Origin: Eulemur rufifrons
Lineage: Eukaryota > Chordata > Mammalia > Primates > Lemuridae
NCBI RefSeq assembly: GCF_041146395.1
Contig: NC_091009.1
Span: forward strand, 2,537,501-2,601,500
Length of the DNA: 64,000 bases
Direction: 5' to 3'
Shown: piece after piece, positions 1 to 10,200 of the stretch
Layout: every line of letters begins with the position of its first letter
Numbering within the stretch: position 1 is the stretch's first letter
The notes under the pieces: model-generated
The model's input: the letters and a program-made list of their open reading frames with translations, nothing else
What the model was told of the DNA's origin: nothing
Databases searched by the model: none
Position numbers and translations under genes: made by a program

Positions 1-279
1 CCAGGGAAAAAACTATGCTGAGGCCTAGCTCACTTGGTGTTGCCGATACTTGGTACGGGAGCGTGGAATAAAACCAGTCTTTCAAGTGTCATTCCACCAT
101 CCTTTTTCCATTATTTTAAAAGGCATAGCACCGTTTGCCAGTTAGCATAAGAATGAGTCACTGGAGGGGACGTTTTTGTGTGGGGTCGTGTGGTGTGTGT
201 GGGGGGGCAAGCCCTCTGTCAGTCCAGTGGTTTGTTTTTATTATGCCCAGAGAGGAGAAGTGGGCATGTGTGTGGCAGG

Positions 280-334
280 TGAAAAGTGCGGATCCTGTTT
301 CAGACTTAGACTGAAACAGGATCCGCACTTTTCA
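280..334. repeat. Perfect inverted repeat (24-bp arms, 7-nt spacer) in the satellite monomer
   Basis: Positions 280-303 and 311-334 are exact reverse complements, centred on a BamHI-like GGATCC in each arm, with spacer ACTTAGA. The equivalent site in the next monomer (7156-7210) has 27-bp arms with one mismatch around a single central base. The structure could form a hairpin or cruciform. It recurs once per monomer in weakening form across the array. No function is known to me. Confidence 0.95.
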
Positions 335-346
335 GCCCGTTCCTTT

Positions 347-364
347 AAGACTCCTTTGATTCAT
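347..364 (+). repeat. 5' target-site duplication of the L1
   Basis: The 18 bases AAGACTCCTTTGATTCAT here match AAGAATCGTTTGATTCAT at 6671-6688 with two mismatches. The site begins just after TTT, giving TT/AAGA, a variant of the TT/AAAA preferred by the L1 endonuclease. The mismatches suggest that the insertion is not recent. Confidence 0.85.
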
Positions 365-1426
365 TCTCAATGATGGTGGAATGGTGGTGACCTCCTGGAT
401 TCGTGCTCCTGGAGTGGAAGGCATGGGTCTCCCACTGCCCACAACCCTAGAGGTTCACTTCCCCACAAGAACGGTGGTGTGAATCCATGGAGAATCAGCG
501 TGGGACAGAGAGAGAGAGCAAGAAAAGACTGAGGTGATTAGGGAAATAAATCACCAAAATCTGGAGAGTGCGGGATGGCCAATAGAGAAGGGAGCACGGG
601 ACAGCTGTACCCACCTCACCAGAGAGTGGGGTGGGTTCAGCCCCACAGGAAAGCATCTTGTTCCCCCTCTGACCTCCACACCCACTCAATTGAGGATCTG
701 CCTGAAGTCGGTGCAGAATCGCCACGGGAGATGTGGGGCTCTGCAGAGAGGAGACATTGGCAGGAGGCATTTTGGACCCTGGAGTGCTGTGCGCAGCTGA
801 CGCACCTAGCAACTGTCTCCTATACGCGGGCGGTGGGGCTGCTTTGGTCCCGGCTCTAGCAGATGCCAAACTGCCTCGTATAGGTGGGCGGCTGGATTCT
901 CCCGGTCCCCGGCTCCTCTGGCCTCTGCCGGTCCCTGAGCATTCAACCCCAGTGACAGTGATCTGCAGACGGGCGGCCGCCATTGTCGGGGTCCACAGCC
1001 TAAACGCTGAGGAGCGATTGGGTACCGGGCGGCTCCCTGGGCGGCTCCCTTCCCTAGTCCACGGACCCTGACTAGGAGCTCCACCTTTGTGTGAACACTG
1101 AGTGGTTCCCCAGTCACGAGAGAGTAGAGCGTGGACCTTGCAGACATTGGGGTGGGGCAGACCATCGCCCGCGGGAACTGCAGAGGCTGGGGCGTTGGGC
1201 GAATGAGGGCACCGCTCCACTCTCCCTATCCACTGTCTTTCTCACAGAGAGAGACAGAAGCCACCTCGGGAGAGGAAGAGGGGCAGCCCCCCCAGCGGAG
1301 CTAGCAAAATCCTGAACAATATGTGAAGGGCTCCCCCTAGTGACAGAGGAGGCAGCTTACCTGGCACTCACAGTGTGCCCCTATCCAGACTAAAGCTGAA
1401 AGAAGGGATCTTAAGGATTCATTCAG
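365..1426 (+). promoter_or_regulatory. L1 5' UTR with presumed internal promoter
   Basis: This GC-richer stretch with many CpG sites (for example CGGGCGGCCGCC near 970) lies between the target duplication and the ORF1 start. In L1 elements this region carries the internal RNA polymerase II promoter. I assign that role from position and family knowledge, not from a recognised promoter motif. The short open frames within it on both strands overlap each other and have no recognisable domains, so I do not call them as genes. Confidence 0.75.
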
Positions 1427-2431
1427 ATGGGAAGGGCTCAGCGAAGGAACTCTAGGAGTATAAAGAATCAAGCTGAAACCATGCCCTCAAAGAGGATTAC
1501 TAGTTCTCCACCAATTAACACAGAGCAGATTCCAAATAGCAACATGTCACAGGAAGAATTTCAAACATGGATCATAAATACGCTGAACATTATGCAAGAA
1601 AAAATGGATAATCAACACAAAGAAACCACAAAAAAGATCCAGGACTTGGAAGAAAAATTCACCAAAGAAATTGAAATACTGAAGAAAAATCAAACTGAAC
1701 TCCTGGAAATGAAAAATTTATTCAAGGAGCTACAAAACACAGTGGAAAGTCTCAAGAGCAGGGTAGATCAAACAGAAGAAAGAATCTCAGAGATCGAAGA
1801 TAACACTTTCCAATTAAATAAGGCAGTCACAGAGTTAAAACAAAGAAACATGAGAAATAATCATAGTCTACAAGAAATGTGGGATTATGTGAAGAAGCCT
1901 AACGTGAGAGTTATCGGCATTCCTGAGGGTGAAGAAGACAATAAGCAAGGGTTGAATAAAGTATCTGAAGATATAATTGAGGAAAATTTCCCAGGCCTTG
2001 CCAAATCTCTAGATACACAGGTTCAAGAAGCTCAAAGAACCTCTGAGAGATTCATACCAAATAGGAAGACACCACGTCATGTAGTTATCAGACTGACCAA
2101 AATATCCACTAACGAGGCCCTTCTTCAATCTGTAAGGAGAAAGAAACAAGTAACATACAAAGGAAAGCCCATCCGAATCACGCCAGATTTCTCAACTGAA
2201 ACCTTACAAGCAAGAAGAGATTGGAGCCCCATTCTCACTCTTCTGAAACAGAATAATGCCCAGCCTAGAATCCTGTACCCAGATAAGCTCAGTTTTATAT
2301 ATGAAGGTGAAATTAAGACATTCTCAGATAAACAAAAACTCAGAGAATTCACCAAGACAAGAGCAGCTTTCCAAGAAGTATTCAAAACAGAGTTACACGT
2401 GGTCCAGCACAAGAAGGACCCTCGAATGTAA
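1427..2431 (+). CDS. L1 ORF1p, RNA-binding chaperone (intact frame)
   Basis: A 334-codon frame encodes the L1 ORF1 protein, the trimeric RNA-binding nucleic-acid chaperone that coats L1 RNA in cytoplasmic particles. From N to C it shows a short basic head (MGRAQRRNSRS), a long heptad-rich coiled coil at about residues 44-150 rich in K, E, L and Q, an RRM-like domain starting near residue 158 (NVRVIGIPEGEED), and a C-terminal domain at about 215-320 with the family strings PRHVVIRL and ETLQARRDW. The length is close to the roughly 338 residues of human ORF1p. The start is the first ATG after the 5' UTR and gives the expected N-terminus. No internal stop is present, in contrast to the damaged ORF2 downstream. 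It belongs to the transposon and is not a host gene. Confidence 0.93.
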   Translation: MGRAQRRNSRSIKNQAETMPSKRITSSPPINTEQIPNSNMSQEEFQTWIINTLNIMQEKMDNQHKETTKKIQDLEEKFTKEIEILKKNQTELLEMKNLFKELQNTVESLKSRVDQTEERISEIEDNTFQLNKAVTELKQRNMRNNHSLQEMWDYVKKPNVRVIGIPEGEEDNKQGLNKVSEDIIEENFPGLAKSLDTQVQEAQRTSERFIPNRKTPRHVVIRLTKISTNEALLQSVRRKKQVTYKGKPIRITPDFSTETLQARRDWSPILTLLKQNNAQPRILYPDKLSFIYEGEIKTFSDKQKLREFTKTRAAFQEVFKTELHVVQHKKDPRM

Positions 2432-2470
2432 CACTAATCAAGAGATAAATATGAAAACACAGTTATCATA

Positions 2471-5400
2471 ATGGCTCAAGAGAGAAAACAGATCAATGAA
2501 ATTCAACCCAACATGAGGAACGGCAATCTGTCTCGCTTATCAGTTCTCTCATTAAATGTGAATGGATTGAATTCCCCACTCAAGAGACATGGACTGGCCC
2601 AATGGATAAAAAAGGTATAAGCCAAGTATCTGCTGTCTTCAGGAAACTCACCTAACCTGCAAGGATGCATTTAGACTGAAAATAAAAGGGTGGAAATCAA
2701 TATTCCAAGCAAATGGAACCCAAAAGAAAGCTGGCGTGGCAGTTCTAATCTCCGATAACGTACTTTTTAAATCAACAAAAGTAAAGAAAGACAAAGATGG
2801 TTACTATATACTGGTGAAGGGTACAATTCAACAAGAAGACATAACTATACTTAACATATATGCACCCGATCTAGGTGCACCCAGATTCATAAAGCAAACC
2901 CTACTTGATCTGAACCAAATGATAGATGACAACACTTTAGTAGCCAGAGATTTTAACACGCCACTGACAGTTCAAGACAGATCCTCCAAACAAAAAATAA
3001 ACAAAGAAATATTGGACGTAAATAGAATGCTAGAACAAATGGGCCTGACTGACATCTACAGGACATTCTACCCAAATACCACTGAATATAAGTTCTTCTC
3101 ATCAGCTCATGGGACATTCTCCAAGATTGACCATATCTTAGGACATAAAGAATGTCTTAAAAAATTTAAAAATATAGAAATAATACCATGCAGCTTCTCG
3201 GATCACAGTGGAATAAAAGTAACAATGAACCCTAACAGAAATCCTCATTTCTACTCAAAGTCATGGAAGCTAAATAACCTTCTCCTGAACAATCGTTTTA
3301 TAAATGAAGAAATCAAGTCAGAAATCAAAAGATTCTTTGAATTAAACGACAAAGGAGATACAACTTATCAAAATCTGTGGGACACAGCTAAAGCAGTCCT
3401 GAGAGGAAAATTTATTTCCATAAATGCCTATACCAAAAAGACAGAAAACTTACAAATAGACAATCTAATGAATAGACTCAAAGAGCTGGAGAAGAAAGAA
3501 GAGACCAAACCCAAACCCAGCAGAAGGAAATTATTAAGATTAAATCAGAACTAAATGAAAAGGACCATAAGGGAGCATAAGGGAGATTAAACCAAACCAT
3601 AACGGAGATTAATAAAACCAAAAGTTGGTTCTTTGAAAAAATAAACAAAATTGACACACTTCTGGCTAAACTAACCAAGAGCAGAAAAGAAAAATCTCTT
3701 ATAACCTCGATCAGGAACACGAAAGGAGTAATCACGACTGATGCCACAGAGATACATGATATCATCTATGAATTCTACAAAAATCTTTATGCACACAAAT
3801 TAGAAAACCTGGAGGAAATGGACAAATTCTTATAAACACACAGCCTTCCCAGGCTCAACCAGGAAGAAATAGAATTCCTGAATAGACCGATATCTAGATC
3901 TGAAATTGAAACAGCAATAAAAAACCTTCCCAAGAAGAAAAGCCCTGGACCAGATGGGTTCACACCTGAATTCTACCATACCTACAAAGAAGAACTGGTG
4001 CCCATCGTACATAAACTATTCTCCAATATAGAGAAGGATGGGATTCTCCCCAACACTTTTTACCAAGCCAACATAATCCTGATACCAAATCCAGGAAAGG
4101 ATGCAACTAAAACAGAGAACTATAGACCAATTTCTCTTATGAATATAGATGCAAAAATTCTCAATAAAATTCTAACAAATCGAATCCAAGTGCTTATCAA
4201 AAAAATAATCCATCACGACCAAGTGGGCTTCATCCCAGAGATGCAGGGATGGTTTGACATATGGGAATGTAATTCATCACATAAATAGAAGCAAAAATAA
4301 AGATCAGATGATCCTCTCAATAGATGCAGAGAAAGCATTTGACAAAATTCAACACCCTTTTATGATAAGAACACTTAACAAAATAGGCATAGATGGGGCC
4401 TATATAAAAATGATACAAGCCATATACGACAAACCCTCAGCCAACATCATACTGAATGGGGAAAAACTGAAAGCATTCCCACTTCAAACTGGAACCAGAC
4501 AAGGCTTACCACTGTCCCCATTACTTTTCTACATAGTATTGGAAGTCCTTGCAAGAGCTATCAGGCAAGAGAGCAGAATCAAGGGAGTTGAAATAGGGAC
4601 AGAAGAGATCAAACTCTCACTCTTTGCTGATGATATGATGTTATATCTATAAAACCCCAAGGTTTCAACCAAGAGACTCCTGGAATTGATCAATGAATTC
4701 AGTAAAGTCTCAGGATACAAAATCAATACACACAAATCAGAGGCATTCATATATGCCAATAACAGTCAAATGGAAAACCAAATTAAGGACTCAATACCCT
4801 TCAAAATAGCAACAAAGAAAATAAAATACCTAGGAATTTATTTAACTAAGGAGGTAAAGGACCTCTATAGGGAGAACTATGAAACACTGAGGAAGGAAAT
4901 TGCAGAACATGTAAATAGGTGGAAAACCATACCATGCTCATGGATCGGTAGAATCAACATTGTTAAAATGTCTATACTGCCCAAAGTTATCTACAGATTC
5001 AATGCAATCCTTATTAAATTACCAACATCTTTTTTCACAGACATAGGAAAAATAATTTTACGCTTTGTATGGAACCAGGGAAGACCCCGTTTAGCAAAAG
5101 CAATCTTAAACAACAAAAACAAAATGGGAAGTATTAATTTGCCAGACTTCAAACTATACTACAAGGCTGTGGTTCTTAAAACAGCCTGGTACTGGCACAA
5201 GTGCAGGGACACAGACCAGTGGAACAGAACAGAAAATCCCAATATAAAACCATCCTCATATAGCCATCTAATCTTTGACAAAGCAGACAAAAACATACTC
5301 TGGGGAAAAGATTCCTTATTTAATAAATGGTGCTGGGAAAACTGGATATCCACATGTAGAAGACTAAAACAGGACACATAACTCTCACCCCTCACAAAAA

Positions 5401-6110
5401 TCAAATCACAGTGGTTAACAGACTTAAACCTAAGGTCAGAAACTATTAGAATTCTAGAAGAAAATGTAGGAAAGACTCTTACAGACATTGGCCTAGGCAA
5501 AGAATTTATGAAGAAGACCCCTAAAGCAATCACAGCAACAACAAAAATAAATAAATGGGACCTGATCAAATTAAAAAGCTTCTGCACAGCCAAAGAAACA
5601 GTCACGAGAGTAAATGGACAACCTACAGAATGGGAAAAAATTTTCGCATACTACACATCAGATAAAGGACTGATAACAAGAATCTATTTAGAACTCAGGA
5701 AAATCAGTAAGAAAAAATCAAACAACCCTATCAAAAAGTGGGCAAAGGACATAAATAGAAATTTTTCAAAAGAAGATATAAAAATGGCTAACAAACATAT
5801 GAAAAAGTGTTCAACATCTCTAATCATCAGGGAAATGCAAATCAAAACCACAATGAGATATCACTTAACTCCAGTGGGAATGGCCTTTATCAAAAAGTCC
5901 CAAAACTATACATGTTGGTGTGGGTGTGGGGAGATAGGTACATTCATACACTGCTGGTGGGACTGTAAACTAGTGCAGCCCCTGTGGAAAGCAATGTGGA
6001 GATACCTTAAACAGATTCAAGTAGACCTACCATTCGATCCAGCAATTCCATTATTGGACATCTACCCAGAAGAACAAAAGTCATTCTATAAAAAAGACAC
6101 CTGCACCTGA
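2471..6110 (+). pseudogene. L1 ORF2 (endonuclease-reverse transcriptase), disrupted
   Basis: The start ATG at 2471 opens the usual ORF2 N-terminus (SLNVNGLNSPLKRH), but TAA at 2618-2620 ends it after 49 codons. Homology resumes in another frame with the rest of the endonuclease at about 2634-3554 ([15 protein letters not shown] where the family normally has GDFNTPL, SDHSGIK). Further breaks are a stop at 3552-3554, a damaged linker to about 3997, a frame change near 4260-4290, TAA at 4650-4652 and a stop at 5379-5381. The reverse transcriptase core is recognisable: NYRPISLMN near 4120, the catalytic F-A-D-D at 4623-4634, and TRQGLPLSP upstream of it. The C-terminal cysteine-rich segment lies at about 5909-5970 (CWCGCGE...HCWWDC). 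The stop at 6108-6110 looks like a CGA-to-TGA change, since related sequence continues in frame to 6299 (KMWKQPKCPS, YTMEYYSAI). Confidence 0.93.
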
Positions 6111-6299
6111 ATGATTATAGCAGCACAATTCACAATCACAAAGATGTGGAAACAACCCAAATGCCCATCAATTCATGAATGGATTAGCAAAATGTGGTAT
6201 ATGTATACCATGGAATATTACTCAGCTATTAGAAATAATGGCGATATGGCATCTCTTTGGTTCTCCTGGAGAGAGCTGGATCCCATTCTATTAAGTTAA
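6111..6299 (+). pseudogene. C-terminal tail of L1 ORF2, cut off by a stop codon
   Basis: It continues directly after the stop at 6108-6110 and encodes the characteristic end of ORF2p, with KMWKQPKCPS and YTMEYYSAI. It is open to 6299. It is a remnant of ORF2, not a separate gene. If translated from its own ATG at 6111 it would give 62 residues with no independent role known to me. Confidence 0.85.
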
Positions 6300-6670
6300 G
6301 TATCCCAAGAATGGAAAAATAAGCACCACATGTACTCACCAGCAAATTGGTTTCCCTGAGTGCACATTTGGGAACAACACCAATTGGGTATCGGACAGAG
6401 GTTGGGGCCGGGTGGAAGGGATGGGTGTATACCTACTTGATGAATGTGATGTGCACTGCCTGGGGAATGGACACCCTTCAAGTTCTAACTGGGGGGGATG
6501 GGGTGGGGGAGAGGAGGGGTGCACACCTACATGATGAATGTGATGTGCACTGACTAGGGAATGGACAAAATTGAAGCTCAGAATCGGGGGAAAGGGGAGG
6601 CATGGGGAATGTATATAGCCTGATCTTTTGTACCCCCATAATGAGCTAACAAACAAACAAACAAACAAAA
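6300..6670 (+). other. L1 3' UTR with G-rich tract and CAAA-repeat tail
   Basis: Sequence after ORF2 contains two related GATGAATGTGATGTGCAC segments (at about 6440 and 6534). A run of guanine blocks at about 6491-6520 could form a G-quadruplex, as is common in primate L1 3' UTRs, and a second G-rich patch lies near 6584-6605. The element ends in about five CAAA repeats and a short A run immediately before the 3' target duplication. I see no canonical AATAAA signal near the end. Confidence 0.85.
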
Positions 6671-6688
6671 AAGAATCGTTTGATTCAT
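6671..6688 (+). repeat. 3' target-site duplication of the L1
   Basis: AAGAATCGTTTGATTCAT pairs with 347-364 with two mismatches, and the interrupted satellite monomer then resumes with the CAGCTGGGAAT segment. Confidence 0.85.
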
Positions 6689-7155
6689 CAGCTGGGAATA
6701 CATCATGGTTCTTTAAAGACCTCTATGCGTGGGCCCAGGTAACTGGCTAGTTCCAAGAAGTATGCCACAGAGCTTTTGAAATAACCACTACGTTGAGAAT
6801 TATTTGCTAGTTTTTGCACCACCTTTCACCATAATTGTGATAAGGTTCGTCCGTGCCTCCTTCAACCCAAGATGGCTGGGGCGGACAAAACTATGCTGAG
6901 GCCTAGTTCACTTGGTGTTGCCGATAGTTGGTACTGGAGCCTGGCAAGAAGCCATGCTATTAAGAGTCATTCCACCATCCTTTCTCCATCATTTTAAAAG
7001 GCAGAACACCTTTTTCCAGTTATCATAAGAATGAGTTGCTGGAGGGGACGTTTTTGAGTGGGGTCGGGTGGTGCGTTGAGGGGAAGGCTCTCTGTCTGTC
7101 TGGTGGTTTGTCTTTATTATGCCCAAAGAGGAGAGGTGGGCATGTGTGTGGCAGG

Positions 7156-7210
7156 TGAAAAGTACGGATCCTGTTTCAGTCTTAGACTGAAACAGGATCC
7201 GCACTTTTCA
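7156..7210. repeat. Near-perfect palindrome, 27-bp arms, one-base centre
   Basis: Arms 7156-7182 and 7184-7210 are reverse complements with one mismatch (A at 7164), centred on T7183. It is the longest version of the monomer's inverted repeat that I found. Similar but more mismatched versions occur in the monomers near 8247, 8793, 9340 and 10977. Confidence 0.9.
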
Positions 7211-10200
7211 GCCAGTTCCTTTACGAATCCTTTGATTCATCAGCTGGGAATCCACCATGGCTGTCGAGACCCCTCTATGTGTGGGCCCAGGTAACTGGCT
7301 AGTTCCAAGATGTATGCCGTAGAGCTTTTGAAATAACCACTACGTTGAGAATTGTTTGCCAGTTTTTGCAGCACCTTTGACCATAATTGTGATAAGGTTC
7401 ATCTGTGCCTCCTTAAACCCAAGCAGGCTGCCACGGACAAAACTATGCTGAGGCCTAGCTCCCTTGGTGTACCGATACATTTTACTGGAGCCTGGCAAGA
7501 AGCCATTTTTTTTAAGTACAATTCCACCGTCTTTTCTCCATTATTTTAAAAGGCAGTGCACCTTTAGCCAGTTAGCATAAAGATGAGTCACTGGAGCGGC
7601 TTTTTGTGTGGGGTTGGGTGTGTGTGGGAGGGCAGGCCCTCTGTCAGTCCGGTGGTTTGTTTTTATTATTCCCAGAGAGGAGAAGCGGGCATGTATGTGG
7701 CAGGTGAAAACTTTGGATCCTGTTTCAGTCTGAAACAGTATCTCCGCTTTTGAGCCTGTTCCTTTTGGAATCCTTTAATTCATCAGTTGGGAATCCACCA
7801 TGGTTCTCTAGACCTCCCTGAGCGTGGGCCCAGGTAACTGGCTAGTTCCAAGAAGTATGCCGCAGAGCTTTGGAAATAACCACTACATTGAGTATTATTT
7901 GCCAGTTTTTGCAGCAACTTTCACAATGATTGTGAAAAGGTTAGGCAGTGCATCCTGAAACCCAAGCTGGCTTCCACAGAAAAAACTACGGTTAGGCCAA
8001 TCTCCCTTGGAGTTGCCGATAATTGGTACTGGTCCGTGGCAAGAAGCCATTCCTTTAAGTATCATTCCACCTTCCTTTCACAACTATTTTAAAAGGCAGA
8101 GCACCTATTGCCATTTAGCTTAAGGATGAGTCGCTGGAGGAAACGTTTTTGTGTGGGGTGGGAGAGGCAGAGCCAGGCCCTCTGTCAGTCCAGTGGTTTG
8201 TTTTTATTATCCCCGGAGAGGAGAAGTGGACATGTGTGTGGCAAGTGAAAAGTGTGGATCCTGTTTCAGTCTTAGACTGATACAGGATCGGCACTTTTCA
8301 TCCTGTTCCTTTAAGAATCCTTTGCTTCATCAGCTGGGAATCCACCATAGTTCTCTACACCCCACTATGTGTGGGCCCACTTAACAGGCTAGTTCAAAGA
8401 AGTATGCCACAGAGCATTTGAAATAACCACTACCATGGAAATTATTTGCCAGCTTTTCCAGCACTTTTACCATAATTTTGATAAGGTTCATTTGTGCTTC
8501 CTTAAACCCTAGATGGCTTCCATGGACAAACCTATACTGAGGGTTCTCTCGCTTGGTGTTGCCAATACTTGGTACGGGAGTCTGACAAGAATCCAGTCTT
8601 TTAATTATCATTGCACCATCCTTTCTCCCTTATATTAAAAGGTGAGCAACTTTCGGCAGTTAGCATAAGGATGAGTCAACGGAGAGGATGTTTTTGGGTG
8701 GGATCGGGGTGGTTTGGGGGACAGTCCCTCTGTCAGTCTGGTTGTTTGTGTTTATTATGCCCAGACAGGGAAGTGGATATATTTGTGGCTGGTGAAATGT
8801 GCGGATCCTGTTTCAGTTAGACTGAAACAGTATCCGCACTTTTCAGCTGGTTCCATTAAAAATCCTTTGATTCATCAGCTGGGAATCCACCATGGTTCCT
8901 TAGAACCCTCCATGCATGGGCCCATGAACTGGCCTGTACCAAGATGTATGCTGCACAGCTTTTGAGATAAACACTACGTGTAGAATTATTTGCCAGTTTC
9001 TGCAGCACATATCACCATAATTGTGATAAGGATCGTCTGTGCCTCCTTAAACACAAGATGGCTGCCACGGAGAAAACTATGCTGAGGCCTAGGTCACTTG
9101 GATTTCACGACACTTGTTACTGGAGGCTGGAAGGAGGCCATTCTTTTAAGTATCATTCCACCATACTTTCCCCATTATTTTAAAATGCACGGAAACCTTT
9201 GCAAGTTAGCATAATAATTAGTAGCTGGAGGGGACATTTTTATTTGTGGGGTCGGTGTGGGTGGGGGGCGCAGGCCCTCTGTCAGTTCGCTGGATTGTTT
9301 TTATTTTCCCCAGACCGGAGAAGTGGGCATGTGTGTGGCAGGTGAAAAGTTCGGATCCCGTTTCTGTCTTAGACTGAAACAGAAACCGCACTTTTCACCC
9401 CGTTCCATTAAGAATCCCTTGCTTCATCAGCTGGGAATCCACCATGGGCCTCTAGACTGCTCTATGCGTGGGCCCAGTTAACTGGCTAGTTCAAAGAATT
9501 ATGCCGCAGAGCTTTTCAAGTAACCACTACCATGAGAATTACTTGACCGCTTTTGCAGCACCTTTCACCATAATTGTGATAAGGTTCATCTGTGCCTCCT
9601 TAAACCCAAGATGGCTGCCAGGGACAAACGTGTGCTGAGGCCTAGGTGACTTGCTGTTGCGAATACTTGGTATAGGAGTCTGGCAATAAGCCAGTCTTTT
9701 AGGTATAATTCCACCATTCTATCTCCATTATTTTAAAAGGCAGAGGACGTATTGCCAGATAGCATAAGGATCAGTCGCTGGAGGGCACGATTTTGTGTGG
9801 GGTGGTGGGGGGCGGGGGCAGGCCATCTGTCAATCCGATGGGTTGTTTTTGTTATCCCTAGAGAGGAGAAGTGGGCATGTGTGTTGCAGGCAAAAAGTCA
9901 GAATCCTGTTTCAGTCAGGATCTGCACTTTTCAGCCTGTTCCTTTAAGAATCCTTAGATTCATCACCTTGGAATCCACCATGGTTCTCTAGACCCCTCTA
10001 TGCGTGGGCCCAGGTAACTGGCTTCTTCCAAGAAGTATGCCACAGAGCTTTTGAATTAAACAGTACGTTGAGAATTATTTGCCGGATTTTCAGCACGTTT
10101 CACCATAATTATGATAAAGTTTGTATGTGCCTCCTTAAACCCAACATGGCTGCCACGGGCATAACTATGCTGAGGCGTAGCTGACTTGGTGTTGCCTATT

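Larger units (their letters stand above)
1..364. repeat. Satellite monomer (about 545 bp family), partial, cut by the window start and by an L1
   Basis: This is the same sequence family that resumes at 6689: the GCTGAGGCCTAG box (about 18-29), the ATTCCACCATCC box, a CTGGAGGGGACG segment, the TTTGTTTTTATTATGCCC segment and the palindrome at 280-334 occur in the same order as in later monomers. The monomer is interrupted after position 364 by the L1. The rest of the monomer (GCTGGGAATCCACC-like and onwards) continues at 6689. The satellite therefore extends to the left beyond the window. This copy is divergent from the homogenised monomers right of 13.6 kb but keeps the palindrome perfectly. 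Confidence 0.9.
365..6670 (+). mobile_element. Near full-length LINE-1 (L1) retrotransposon, inactive
   Basis: The parts run in canonical order: a 5' UTR of about 1.06 kb, ORF1, a short inter-ORF gap, ORF2 with endonuclease, reverse transcriptase and cysteine-rich segments, a purine-rich 3' UTR, and a CAAA-repeat tail at about 6648-6670. The flanking 18-bp duplication and intact order show insertion by target-primed reverse transcription into a satellite monomer. ORF1 is open throughout. ORF2 contains several stops and frame changes, so the copy cannot retrotranspose by itself. The element is of a primate type. I cannot name the subfamily by eye. Confidence 0.95.

Noticed and set aside
495..1315. 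Overlapping open frames on both strands at 495-1220 and 534-1315
   Set aside because: They lie in the GC-rich L1 5' UTR, overlap each other on both strands and have no recognisable domains. GC-rich sequence with few stops explains them.
6347..6668. Open frames on both strands at 6296-6668
   Set aside because: They fall in the L1 3' UTR, overlap each other and have no domain. The proline-rich minus-strand frames come from the G-rich tract.
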